From NCBI RefSeq assembly GCF_030142045.1, contig NZ_CP126242.1:1426001-1490000 (forward strand): 64,000 nt of DNA. The letters are read 5' to 3'. The stretch is from Arthrobacter sp. zg-Y919. GTDB lineage: Bacteria; Actinomycetota; Actinomycetes; Actinomycetales; Micrococcaceae. Shown here piece by piece: positions 41,558 through 50,226 of this stretch. A program made the position numbers and the translations under genes. Position 1 is the first letter of the stretch; each line of letters starts with the position of its first letter. Under the pieces are notes generated by a model. The model searched no databases, was not told where the DNA came from, and saw nothing but the letters and a program-made list of their open reading frames with translations.

Positions 41558-43204
41558 TCAGGCCAGATCCGCGGCACGGTAAAGCTCGCGGCCGTTGTGG
41601 ACGGTCTGCAGGCACCGCGGTTCGTCGCCGTTGTCCAGCGCCGGCAGCAGCGGCGTGCCGGCCCGCGGGTCCGTGCTCCACGCCGAAACGTTGGCGTCGG
41701 GCGTCTGGACCATCAGTTCCTGTACTTCCCACAAGGCGAAGGAGGCCGGTGCTCCGGCGGCCAGCTGGCCGCGCATGAAATTGCTCTCCCCCGCCGCACG
41801 CCAGCCGGCGCGGGTGTGTCCAATGAAGGCCGCACGCGCCGAGACGCGCTCTTTCGGATTGGAATGGGAGACCGCGGCGCGCACCCCGGACCAGGGATCC
41901 AGCGGCAGTACAGGGGTGTCGGAGCCCAAAGCCACGGGTACGCCGGCGGACAGCAGCGAAGCCATCCGGTTCATGCTCCGGCTCCGGTCGCCGAGGCGCT
42001 GTTCGTACAGCCCGCCGGGGTGGCCCCAGGCGGCATCGAAGCCTGGCTGGAGGCTGACCGTGACGCCGAAACGCAGCAGTTCAGCGATGGCGGCATCATC
42101 CGTCAGCTCGGCATGTTCCAGCCGGTGGTGGGCTGCCCGGACGGCCGCCTCCCCCACGGCATCGGCAGCCAGCCGCAGACCGGCAACCGCGGTGTCCATG
42201 CCCGCGTCGCCGATCACGTGGAAACCGCCCTGCAGCCCCGCCTTCGTCATCAGTTCCAGGTGCCGGCCAACCTGCTCCGGGGTGAGGTACATGGTGCCGC
42301 AGCTGTCGGACCGGTCGGCGTACGGTTCGCGCAGTGCTGCCGTCCGGGCGCCCAAGGACCCGTCGATGTTCAGGTCGCCGGCCAGGCCCAGCAGCCGGCC
42401 CTCGAAGTACTCCACGAGCCCGGCAACTTCGGCTTCGGTCTCCACCAGCTGGCCCCAGTAGGGCAGGATCTGGGGCAGCGGGTCCCCGCTCAACGCTCCG
42501 TCCAGGCCCAGCAGCCGGCGCAGATCCTCGGGCGGGGCAATATGCGGTGCGGCCATTTCCGTCACGGCCACGACCCCGCGGGACGCTGCATGCTTCAGGG
42601 CAGCCAGCTGGAACACGCCGCGCTGGTCCAGGCCGGCGTCGCGGGCCACGGTGCGGGCCGCGTCATGGGCGGCACGGACGACAAAACCGTCATCCCAGCC
42701 GTCGTAGTCCTGCAGGCCCAGTTCGGCCGCCAGACTGCCCGACACGGCCGCGCAGTGCACATCCGACCGGGACAGGTACACCGCCCGGTTGCCGGAGGCT
42801 GCGTCCAGTTCGGCGGCGGTGGGCGCGCGGCGTTCCGGCCAGCGTGATTCGTCCCAGTTGGAGCCCAGGATCAGGCCCGTGGTCCCGGCGGCATGGTGTG
42901 CCACCTTGTCCAGCAGATCGGCCAGGGAGGTGCACCCGCTCAGGTCCAGGGTAGACAGGGACATGCCCAGCTCGGTGGTGTGGACGTGGGAGTCCACGAA
43001 ACCCGGGGCAACGAGGGCGCCCCGTAGATCCACCACGTCCATCCTGCTGTCCTGGATGGACGTGGCCGCCTGTTCCGAACCCACCCAGGCGATCGTGTCG
43101 CCGTCGACCAGCATGGCGGTGGCAAAAGGGTCTCCGGCGCTGTAAACCGAGCCGTTGCGGTAGAGCGTCAGCGTGCGCGCGCTCGGAAGGGGACTGCCGT
43201 TCAA
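41558..43204 (-). CDS. Amidohydrolase family protein (YtcJ/NfdA-like)
   Basis: A 548-residue metal-dependent amidohydrolase of the YtcJ type. It shows VVDLRGALVAPGFVDSHVHT (HxH metal site), GSNWDESRWPERRAP, GGFHVIGDAGMDTAVAGLRL, AHHRLEHAELTDDAA (His ligand) and VALGSDTPVLPLDPWSGVRA (catalytic Asp). It lacks a signal peptide. I chose the TTG at 43204 with AGGTGAG a few bases upstream; the open frame further upstream is antiparallel noise over the end of helY. The substrate is unknown (exo-acting imidazolone, formamide or cyclic amide types are possible). Confidence 0.88.
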   Translation of the reverse strand: MNGSPLPSARTLTLYRNGSVYSAGDPFATAMLVDGDTIAWVGSEQAATSIQDSRMDVVDLRGALVAPGFVDSHVHTTELGMSLSTLDLSGCTSLADLLDKVAHHAAGTTGLILGSNWDESRWPERRAPTAAELDAASGNRAVYLSRSDVHCAAVSGSLAAELGLQDYDGWDDGFVVRAAHDAARTVARDAGLDQRGVFQLAALKHAASRGVVAVTEMAAPHIAPPEDLRRLLGLDGALSGDPLPQILPYWGQLVETEAEVAGLVEYFEGRLLGLAGDLNIDGSLGARTAALREPYADRSDSCGTMYLTPEQVGRHLELMTKAGLQGGFHVIGDAGMDTAVAGLRLAADAVGEAAVRAAHHRLEHAELTDDAAIAELLRFGVTVSLQPGFDAAWGHPGGLYEQRLGDRSRSMNRMASLLSAGVPVALGSDTPVLPLDPWSGVRAAVSHSNPKERVSARAAFIGHTRAGWRAAGESNFMRGQLAAGAPASFALWEVQELMVQTPDANVSAWSTDPRAGTPLLPALDNGDEPRCLQTVHNGRELYRAADLA

Positions 43205-43250
43205 GGACTCACCTGTTTTCTGTAGGACGTGTGGGGTGGGCGGCGGCTGG

Positions 43251-46106
43251 TCAGTCGCCGACGTTGGAATAGGCGACGACGCCGCGCCGGACCAGGCCGA
43301 TGGCGTCCAGGAAGCGGCGCCGCATTCCGGCCGGCAGATCCGGGACCTTGGCCAGCTGGTCCAGCAGATCGATAACCTGCTTGGCCCAGCGGACAAAGTC
43401 CCCGGCGGCCAGCTCAGTGCCGTTCAGGGCCACCTGCAGGTGCTTGCCCTTGACCCACTTGTACATGGGCCAGACCAGGCCGAGTTCCGGCTCGGTGGTC
43501 TGGGGCAGCCGGGATGCCTCTTCAAGGTCCGTCAATTCGGACCACTGGCGGATCACGGTGTCCACAGCGGATTCCAGGGAGACGCTGGGCATCTTCGGCC
43601 GCAGGCCGCGCTCTTCACGTTTTGCCTGGTAGACCAGTGCGCTGGCCAGGCAGGCCAGCTCGGCGGCGTCGAGCTCCGCAAAGGCACCGTGTTCCAGCGA
43701 CAGGGCCACGAGCAGGTCCTTTTCGCCGTAGATCCGCCGCAGCTTCTGTCCGGCGGGCGTCACGGTGTCGATGCCGGTCTCGTCCGGGGCCACGTAGCCG
43801 TATCGGGTGAGCACATCGCAGACCCGGTCGAAGGTCTTGGCGATGGTGTTGGTGCGGCCCCGGATCTGGCCCACGAGGTTGTCGGTTTCCCGGCGCAGCT
43901 TCCACCAGCGCTCGGCCCAGCGGGCATGGTCTTCCCGTTCGCTGCAGCCGTGGCAGGGGTGGGCACGCATCTTCCGGCGCAGTTCCGCTATGGCCTTCTC
44001 CTGCCGCTCCGTGCCGGCGGTGTGCATGGCACTGGCGCGGGCGGCAGCGGGGCGCGGCGGCCGGTGGTCGTGCAGGGCGTTGCGCAGGGACGAGGCGAGG
44101 TCCCGACGGTCCTTGGGTGAGCGGGCATTGAAGGATTTCGGGATGCGGATGTGCGAGACCGGTTCGAGGGCATCGTCGAGGTCGGCAGCACTGATGCGCC
44201 GGATCTGCTTGTCCTCCGTCAGGATCGAGGGCCGCACCTCGCGGGCGGACGCATCTACGTCCAACACGACGGCGTGGCCGGAGTTCCGGCCGCCGGGAAG
44301 GAACACGATGTCACCGGGGCGCAGGTTCTCCAGCGACGCGGCTGCGGAACTGCGGCGGTTCCGGGCCTTCGTTTTGGATGCCGTGTTTTCGAGGTCCGAG
44401 AGCTGCCGGCGCAGTGCCGCGTACTCGTTGAAGTCCCCCAAGTGGCAGGTCATGGCCTTTTCGTAACCGGCCAGTGATTCCTCTCGGGAACGCACCTGCT
44501 TGGCCAGGCCAACGACGGACCGGTCGGCCTGGAACTGGGCGAAGGAGGATTCGAGGATCTCCCGGGCGCGCTCCCTGCCGAACTGGGCAATCAGGTTGAT
44601 GCTCATGTTGTAGGTGGGCCGGAAGCTGGAGTTCAGCGGGTAGGTGCGCCTTGAGGCCAGGCCCGCCACGGCTGCCGGGTCGGTGCCGGGCTGCCACAGC
44701 ACGACGGCGTGGCCCTCAACGTCGATCCCCCGGCGTCCGGCACGTCCGGTCAACTGGGTGTATTCGCCCGCGGTGATGTCCACATGCGCTTCCCCGTTAA
44801 ACTTGTCCAGCTTCTCCAGCACGACCGAACGGGCCGGCATGTTGATGCCCAGGGCCAGGGTTTCGGTGGCGAAGACGGCGCGGACCAATCCGGCGGCGAA
44901 GAGGCGTTCGACCACTTCCTTGAAGGTGGGCAGCATGCCGGCGTGGTGGGCGGCGAAACCACGCACCAGGCCTTCGCGCCAGGTCCAGAAGCCCAGCACC
45001 TCGAGGTCTTCCTCGGGGATGTCCTGGGTGGCTTCGTCCACAATGCGGGCGATTTCCCGGCGCTCGTCTTCGTCCGTCAGCCACAGCCCGGATTCGACGC
45101 ACTGGCGGACAGCCCCCTCGCAGCCGTTCCGGGAAAAGATGAACGTAATGGCGGGCAGCAGTCCGTTGCGGTCCAGCTGCGCGATGACCTGCGGGCGGGA
45201 GGCCCGCTGGATGCGCGTGATCGGCGGGCCGCCGTGTCCGGAGCCGCCGGGGCGCCCGCCGCGGGAGGAATCCCGCCGGCCGCCGCGGGAGGAGCCGCGC
45301 GGACCGCCCCAGTGGCTGCGCTGGGTAACACGGGACTCGGCGCGTGCCAGTTCCATCAGCTCGGGGTTGACCCGGTAGCGCTCCTTGATGCCCGGCTGTT
45401 CATCCGCGGCCTCGTCGAAGGACACATCGGATTCGAACAGGTCAAAGATCTCGCGTCCCACCATGACGTGCTGCCACAGCGGCACGGGCCGGTGCTCGGA
45501 GACAATCACGTCGGTGTCGCCGCGGACAGTGTCCAGCCACGCGCCGAATTCCTCCGCGTTGGACACCGTGGCACTGAGCGACACCACCAGCACGTCGGAA
45601 GGAAGGTGGATGATGACTTCCTCCCACACTGCCCCGCGGAACCGGTCCGCCAGGTAATGCACCTCATCCATGACCACGTAGCCAAGGTCCATGAGGGTGT
45701 CCGAGTTGGAGTACAGCATGTTCCGCAGCACTTCGGTGGTCATAACGACGACTTCGGCGTCCGGATTAATGCTGGTGTCGCCGGTCAGCAGGCCGACCCG
45801 GTCGCTGCCGTAGGCTGCGGCGAGCTCAGTGTATTTCTGGTTGCTCAGTGCCTTGATGGGAGTGGTGTAGAACGCCTTCAGCCCCTGCTGCAGGGCGAGG
45901 TACACGGCAAACTCCCCCACCACCGTCTTGCCGGCTCCCGTGGGGGCGGCGACGAGGACGCCGCGGCCGGCTTCGAGGGACCGGCAGGCGTCGGACTGGA
46001 ACGCGTCCAGCTCGAAGCCCAGCGACTGCTCGAAGACACCCAGCCGGGTCCTGGCATGTTCGGAACGTTGTTTCGCGGCAAGGTACCGCTCCGAAGGAGA
46101 AGTCAT
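43251..46106 (-). CDS. helY: DEAD/DEAH box helicase HelY (Ski2-like)
   Basis: A 951-residue superfamily 2 RNA helicase of the Ski2/Mtr4 group, expected to unwind structured RNA during turnover. Motifs: Walker A APTGAGKT (54-61), MTTEVLRNMLY, DEVH (147-150), SAT (178-180), the Ski2-type TETLALGINMPARSV and QLTGRAGRRGID. The C-terminal rRNA-processing arch and DSHCT-type domains follow. A 32-residue Arg/Gly/Ser-rich RGG segment (residues 264-295) is inserted between the helicase halves. The order helY-tatC-tatA matches Mycobacterium tuberculosis. Confidence 0.94.
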   Translation of the reverse strand: MTSPSERYLAAKQRSEHARTRLGVFEQSLGFELDAFQSDACRSLEAGRGVLVAAPTGAGKTVVGEFAVYLALQQGLKAFYTTPIKALSNQKYTELAAAYGSDRVGLLTGDTSINPDAEVVVMTTEVLRNMLYSNSDTLMDLGYVVMDEVHYLADRFRGAVWEEVIIHLPSDVLVVSLSATVSNAEEFGAWLDTVRGDTDVIVSEHRPVPLWQHVMVGREIFDLFESDVSFDEAADEQPGIKERYRVNPELMELARAESRVTQRSHWGGPRGSSRGGRRDSSRGGRPGGSGHGGPPITRIQRASRPQVIAQLDRNGLLPAITFIFSRNGCEGAVRQCVESGLWLTDEDERREIARIVDEATQDIPEEDLEVLGFWTWREGLVRGFAAHHAGMLPTFKEVVERLFAAGLVRAVFATETLALGINMPARSVVLEKLDKFNGEAHVDITAGEYTQLTGRAGRRGIDVEGHAVVLWQPGTDPAAVAGLASRRTYPLNSSFRPTYNMSINLIAQFGRERAREILESSFAQFQADRSVVGLAKQVRSREESLAGYEKAMTCHLGDFNEYAALRRQLSDLENTASKTKARNRRSSAAASLENLRPGDIVFLPGGRNSGHAVVLDVDASAREVRPSILTEDKQIRRISAADLDDALEPVSHIRIPKSFNARSPKDRRDLASSLRNALHDHRPPRPAAARASAMHTAGTERQEKAIAELRRKMRAHPCHGCSEREDHARWAERWWKLRRETDNLVGQIRGRTNTIAKTFDRVCDVLTRYGYVAPDETGIDTVTPAGQKLRRIYGEKDLLVALSLEHGAFAELDAAELACLASALVYQAKREERGLRPKMPSVSLESAVDTVIRQWSELTDLEEASRLPQTTEPELGLVWPMYKWVKGKHLQVALNGTELAAGDFVRWAKQVIDLLDQLAKVPDLPAGMRRRFLDAIGLVRRGVVAYSNVGD

Positions 46107-46178
46107 AAACCCAGCCTATGCGCTGTGCCCGCGGCCGATTGCCACAATCATCGGTGGGCGAACGGCCCCCGGCCGGCC

Positions 46179-47006
46179 CTACAGCTTGTTGATGGGGGTC
46201 GCCTTGTCGGCGTCGGCCTCCACGGCGGCTTCGCGCGCAGCCTGTTTCCGGACGCGGCGCCGGTCATTGATCAGGCAGATGCCCACCGCCAGGGCGAACA
46301 GCGCCAGGAGCGGTGCAGCCAGGTAGAACATGCTCAGGGCGTCGGCACCGGGAGCCGCCATGGCTGCGAAAAGGCAGATGAGGAATACCGTAATACGCCA
46401 GTACTTGATGATGGTCCGGCCGGCCAGGAGCCCGGCCAGGTTCAGTCCCACCAGGAAGACCGGAATCAGGAAGGCAATGCCGAAGGCGAGCATCAGCCGC
46501 AGCACAAACGCCAGGTAGACCGAGGCGGTGATGACGTTAGAGCCGCCTTCGGGGGTGAACTCGGTGAGGACGCGGACCGCGTTGGGCAGGATCAGCCAGG
46601 CCAGGTACACGCCGCCGATGAACAGCGGTACGGCGGCCGCCAGGAAGCCCAGGGCGGCACGGCGTTCCCTGCGCTTCAGTCCCGGGGTGATGAACGCCCA
46701 CGCCTGGTAGAGCCACACCGGGCTGGAGACCAGCAGGCCGACGAAGACCGACACCTGGACCATTTGGTCGAACGGGGTGGCCACACCTTCAAAGTTGATG
46801 GTGGTGAACCGGCCGTCGCTGTTGCCGGCATCCAGCAGTGGCTGGGTCAGCGCTTCAAATACGGGCAGGTACAGGAAGAATCCGCCAACGGTGCCCAACA
46901 GGACAGCGATGGCGGATTTGAAGAGCCGGTTGCGGAATTCCCGCAGATGCTCTTTAAGGGCCATCCGCCCTTCTGGGTTGGATTTGCGCCCTTTGCTCAG
47001 CGCCAC
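46179..47006 (-). CDS. tatC: Sec-independent translocase subunit TatC
   Basis: Multispanning receptor of the twin-arginine translocase; it recognises RR signal peptides. It has 275 residues and six helices. Family marks are MALKEHLREFRNRLFKSAIA at the start, PVWLYQAWAFITPGLKRRER (conserved F-x-x-P-G-L), and FGIAFLIPVFLVGLNLAGLL. The hydrophilic C-terminal tail is rich in Arg and Ala. tatA stops 5 bases upstream, so tatA-tatC form one operon. There is no tatB gene in the window, as in other actinobacteria that encode it separately. Confidence 0.96.
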   Translation of the reverse strand: MALSKGRKSNPEGRMALKEHLREFRNRLFKSAIAVLLGTVGGFFLYLPVFEALTQPLLDAGNSDGRFTTINFEGVATPFDQMVQVSVFVGLLVSSPVWLYQAWAFITPGLKRRERRAALGFLAAAVPLFIGGVYLAWLILPNAVRVLTEFTPEGGSNVITASVYLAFVLRLMLAFGIAFLIPVFLVGLNLAGLLAGRTIIKYWRITVFLICLFAAMAAPGADALSMFYLAAPLLALFALAVGICLINDRRRVRKQAAREAAVEADADKATPINKL

Positions 47007-47011
47007 GGCTG

Positions 47012-47317
47012 CTAGCGGCTGGTTGGCGGGTTACCCGCAGAGTCCGGGGATGCGCCCGGAGTGCCGGACGGCGGGGTCTGCCCGGGGAAGAACGTCTGCT
47101 CGGAGGCCTTCGGATGCGCTCCGGGAGGAACCACCCGGCCCTCCATCGGATCGGTCGAAGCCGGGTCCTTGTCGTCGTCCTTCATCTGGCGCACTTCGGA
47201 CTTGAAGATGCGAAGGGACTGCCCCAGGCTCCTTGCCAGTCCCGGAAGCTTCGGGGCGCCGAAGAGCAGGAGAGCCAGTACGACAATAACGATGATTTGC
47301 CAGCCTTCAAGCCTCAT
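47012..47317 (-). CDS. tatA: Sec-independent translocase subunit TatA
   Basis: Pore-forming/assembling subunit of the Tat system. It has 101 residues: a short N-terminal helix (GWQIIVIVVLALLLF), the FGAPKLPGLARSLG hinge typical of TatA, then an amphipathic helix (SLRIFKSEVRQMKDDDKD) and a Pro/Ser/Gly-rich disordered tail. It is first of the tatA-tatC pair and follows the small membrane protein gene by 32 bases. Confidence 0.94.
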   Translation of the reverse strand: MRLEGWQIIVIVVLALLLFGAPKLPGLARSLGQSLRIFKSEVRQMKDDDKDPASTDPMEGRVVPPGAHPKASEQTFFPGQTPPSGTPGASPDSAGNPPTSR

Positions 47318-47349
47318 GGCGGTGTCCTTTCGTTGGAGAATATTCTATG

Positions 47350-47685
47350 TCAGAGTTCCGGGAAATCCCGCCATGCCCGCGGCTGGCCCTTGGCTATACG
47401 CCGCTCGACGCGGCGGCGTCGCCTGGCCTCGATGCGGGCGGCCTTGCCGGCGTCGTACGCCTTCCGCGCCTGGGCCGGTTCAGTGAAGATGCCCGCGGGT
47501 TCCTCGTCGACGACGGTGGACGGAACGGTGTCCGGTGCCTTCAAGGTCAGCTTCGCGGAAGCAGCTTCGAATTCACGGAGGATGCCAAGAAACCGCCGGA
47601 ACAACCGGTAGCCGATGAGGGCATAGAAGCCTGCGGCGCCTGCCACAAGGGCAAACCAAATCAGTATCCAGGACCACCAAGGCAT
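47350..47685 (-). CDS. Small membrane protein of unknown function
   Basis: A 111-residue protein with one N-terminal hydrophobic helix (WSWILIWFALVAGAAGFYAL), a central FRRFLGILREFEAASAKLTL helix, and a strongly basic C-terminal helix (IEARRRRRVERRIAKGQPRA) predicted to lie in the cytoplasm. It is conserved in this position between pafBC and tatA in Arthrobacter relatives, as far as I recall. No known domain is visible. Its start lies 42 bases after the pafBC stop, so it may be cotranscribed with pafBC and tatAC. Confidence 0.75.
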   Translation of the reverse strand: MPWWSWILIWFALVAGAAGFYALIGYRLFRRFLGILREFEAASAKLTLKAPDTVPSTVVDEEPAGIFTEPAQARKAYDAGKAARIEARRRRRVERRIAKGQPRAWRDFPEL

Positions 47686-47727
47686 ACCCCCAGCATAGTG
47701 GAGACGGCTGTACGATCCGACCGGAGG

Positions 47728-49698
47728 CTAGGCGGGCGGATAGTTTGCGGCCGCCTCCTGCAGCCAGGCCAGGGTGGCCTTCCGCAGATCCGCGGGTGCC
47801 GCAACCGCGGCGGCCCCGCCCAGCCGGGCGGTAAACGCAGGAATCCAGCCAGTATCCGCAGTGCGCAGTTCCACGGCCGTACGGCCGTCCGCCAGGGGCG
47901 CCTGCCGCTCCGCGTCGTAGGCCTCGGCAACCCAGAGGGCGGCCGGCTCCAGGACCAGGGTGACCCGCTGATCCAGCGGACCGGGCGTGAACAGGCTGGA
48001 CGGGAACGCGGCGCCGGGCTCGGGCGCGTGGGTCAGCGCCGCGCCGGTATCCCGTACTCCGTGGATCCGGTCGACGCGGAAATTACGCGGCGCCTCGGCC
48101 CGGTGGCACCAGGCTTCGAGGTACCAGGTGTCGTCCACCGAGAAGAGGCGGCGCGGGTCGACGGTGCGGAGCGTGAGTTCGTCCCGGCGCGGCACCAGAT
48201 AGCGCAGCTCGAGCTGGCGGGTGCCGGTGATGGCCTGTTGGAGTTCGGCCAGCACGGTGCCGCCGGCGGCGTCGTCCAGGCGGGCCGCGACGGCGGTTCC
48301 GACGCCGCCCGCCTCCCCCGCGGCTTCCGTCAGCTTCTCCAGGGTGCTGGCAACCGCGGCGGAGGAACCGATGCCCGGCAGCGCCGACAGCGTGTCGAGG
48401 CCGACGATCAGCGCCGCGGCCTCGTCCATGCCGAAACGCACCGGCTCGGAGAGGTTGTCGGCGTTCTCGATGTAGATCCGGTCGTCGTCGAAACTGACAT
48501 CCATCAGTTCGTTGGGGTAATGGCGGGGGCCGCTGACGAACAACAGGTCCAGGTCCTTGGCGAGTTGTTCCTTGCTGACACCGAAGGCAGCGGCGGTCTC
48601 GTTCATGTCCGCGCCCTGGTTCGCGAGGACGTAGGGCACCAGGTCCAGGAGCCGGGTAAGCCGGTCCTGGGCGCCCGTTGCCGGGCGTCGGGCCGGCACG
48701 GCGGCTTCGGCCAGTTCGAAATCCGGAAGCGGCAGGCTTTGTGTCTGGAGGGCGCGGGTAAGGGCAGCGCGGACCGCGTCCACATAGTCGGCCGGCTCCA
48801 CGGCTACGGCTGCCGCGCCAAGGGCGGCGGTGTCCGCGGCCAGTGCGTCCAGATCACGGACGCTCAGCTTCAGCCGGTCCCTGCCGCCGGCAGCCGCTTC
48901 GACCGATTCTGCCTGCATCCGCAGGGCGGCCCCGGCACCGTGGCGCACCTCGACGGCGGCCGGCTGCGGAGCGTACAGCCCATCCAGGGAGGCGAGGGAA
49001 GCGTCGATGTCGAAGTCCGCGGGCACCGTGTAGGTCCCGGTGCGCAGCCGGACCGGGCCTTCCATGCGGGAAAGCCGGAAGATGCGCTCCGCTGCCCGGT
49101 CCAGGTCGTAGCCCACGAGGTACCAGTGGCCGAAACGGCTGCCCATTCCCCAGGGCTGAACCCGGCGTACGGACTGCGCGGCGGAGCCCGGGGGCCGGTA
49201 GCCGAAGGTGACCGGGGTGCGGGTGGTCGCTGCCCGCCAGATCTCGTTGAAGTGCGGATCGTTGGTGCGGATGCTGGGCTGGAGGGGGATGCTGCCGGCG
49301 TCATCGGGCAGTACTCCCCGGGCATGGAGTTTGCGCAGTGCACGGGCTGCCGCGGAGCCGAGCGAGGCCTGGTCCCACATGCGGGCCGCAAGGGTCAGGA
49401 CTGCGGATTCCTCGGGGGTGAAGCGGACGCCCGGGAGGCGGTAGGCGTCCTGCCGGATGCGGTAGCGCTGGGTGGTGTTGTCCTCGAACAGGGTTTCTTC
49501 GCTGTAGGACTCCACCGGGATCCCCTGCTCGCGCAGGAAGGCCTTGTCGCGGTCGAAGAGCTTCTCCCGGGCATCGGCGGTGGCGGCTTCTCCGTACAGT
49601 TCAATCTCTTCGAACAACTCGTGCTTGGTGAAGCCCCTGCGCGTGGAGAGCAGCGCAATGACCAGGTTCAGGAGGCGTTCGGTTCTCTTGGCGGACAC
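47728..49698 (-). CDS. pafBC: PafBC: fused WYL-domain DNA-damage response activator
   Basis: Transcriptional activator of the LexA-independent DNA-damage response. In mycobacteria it is two proteins, PafB and PafC; here both halves are one 656-residue chain, as in the structurally characterised Arthrobacter protein. Each half shows a winged HTH (TERLLNLVIALLSTRRGFTK; RLTRLLDLVPYVLANQGADM) and a WYL core (VTFGYRPPGSAAQSVRRVQP, then WYLVGYD; QLELRYLVPRRDELTLRTVD, then TWYLEAWC). I chose GTG at 49698; GTG 49731 is an in-frame alternative. It is encoded upstream of tat genes and beside the proteasome genes. Confidence 0.93.
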   Translation of the reverse strand: MSAKRTERLLNLVIALLSTRRGFTKHELFEEIELYGEAATADAREKLFDRDKAFLREQGIPVESYSEETLFEDNTTQRYRIRQDAYRLPGVRFTPEESAVLTLAARMWDQASLGSAAARALRKLHARGVLPDDAGSIPLQPSIRTNDPHFNEIWRAATTRTPVTFGYRPPGSAAQSVRRVQPWGMGSRFGHWYLVGYDLDRAAERIFRLSRMEGPVRLRTGTYTVPADFDIDASLASLDGLYAPQPAAVEVRHGAGAALRMQAESVEAAAGGRDRLKLSVRDLDALAADTAALGAAAVAVEPADYVDAVRAALTRALQTQSLPLPDFELAEAAVPARRPATGAQDRLTRLLDLVPYVLANQGADMNETAAAFGVSKEQLAKDLDLLFVSGPRHYPNELMDVSFDDDRIYIENADNLSEPVRFGMDEAAALIVGLDTLSALPGIGSSAAVASTLEKLTEAAGEAGGVGTAVAARLDDAAGGTVLAELQQAITGTRQLELRYLVPRRDELTLRTVDPRRLFSVDDTWYLEAWCHRAEAPRNFRVDRIHGVRDTGAALTHAPEPGAAFPSSLFTPGPLDQRVTLVLEPAALWVAEAYDAERQAPLADGRTAVELRTADTGWIPAFTARLGGAAAVAAPADLRKATLAWLQEAAANYPPA

Positions 49699-49736
49699 GG
49701 GAGCTAATCTACCTTCCTTCCGGGCCGTCACATGCG

Positions 49737-49780
49737 AAGGGGCGGAACCGCCGTCGTTGATGACAGCAGTCCCGCCCCTT
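49737..49780 (-). terminator. Hairpin between FKBP gene and pafBC
   Basis: AAGGGGCGG-A-AC (49737-49748) pairs with GTCCCGCCCCTT (49769-49780), one mismatch. It lies after the FKBP stop on the minus strand and can end that transcript before pafBC. Confidence 0.6.
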
Positions 49781-49794
49781 TCAGGCAGTACGGA

Positions 49795-50190
49795 TCAGCG
49801 GACGCCGAGCAGGTCCACAACGAAGATCAGGGACTCGCCCGGGGCCACGGCCGAACCGGCACCGCGGTCGCCGTAGGCCATGGAGGAGGGGATTTCCAGC
49901 CGGCGGCGGCCGCCTACCTTCATGCCCAGCAGGCCCTGGTCCCAGCCCTGGATGACCTGGCCCACGCCGACCCGGAAGTCCAGGGGTGCGCCCCGGTTCC
50001 AGGACGCGTCGAACTCCTCACCGGTGGAGAAGGCAACGCCCACATAGTGGGTGGAAACCGTGTCTCCGGCCTTTACTTCCTGGCCGTCGCCGACCACGAG
50101 GTCCTCGATGACGAGGTCGGTGGGTGCATCGTGGGCCGGGAAATCAATCTCCGGCTTCTGACGGTCGTATTCACGCTTTCCGAATGACAT
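49795..50190 (-). CDS. FKBP-type peptidyl-prolyl cis-trans isomerase (cytoplasmic)
   Basis: A 131-residue single-domain FKBP. It shows DLVIEDLVVGDGQEVKAGDT, VSTHYVGVAFSTGEEFDASW, GAPLDFRVGVGQVIQGWDQG, LLGMKVGGRRRLEIPSSMAY and ESLIFVVDLLGV: the complete drug-binding pocket including the conserved Tyr, Asp, Phe, Val-Ile, Trp and terminal Phe. There is no signal peptide, so it folds proteins in the cytoplasm. It lies 36 bases downstream of a second, exported FKBP, giving a tandem pair between pafBC and pafA. Confidence 0.94.
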   Translation of the reverse strand: MSFGKREYDRQKPEIDFPAHDAPTDLVIEDLVVGDGQEVKAGDTVSTHYVGVAFSTGEEFDASWNRGAPLDFRVGVGQVIQGWDQGLLGMKVGGRRRLEIPSSMAYGDRGAGSAVAPGESLIFVVDLLGVR

Positions 50191-50226
50191 TGGTGCTCCT
50201 TGTGTCGGATGGGTCAGATGTTAAGG

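Noticed and set aside
44709..47015. 768-residue open frame on + opposite helY and tatC
   Set aside because: Same reason: it mirrors conserved genes and shows no protein-like motifs.
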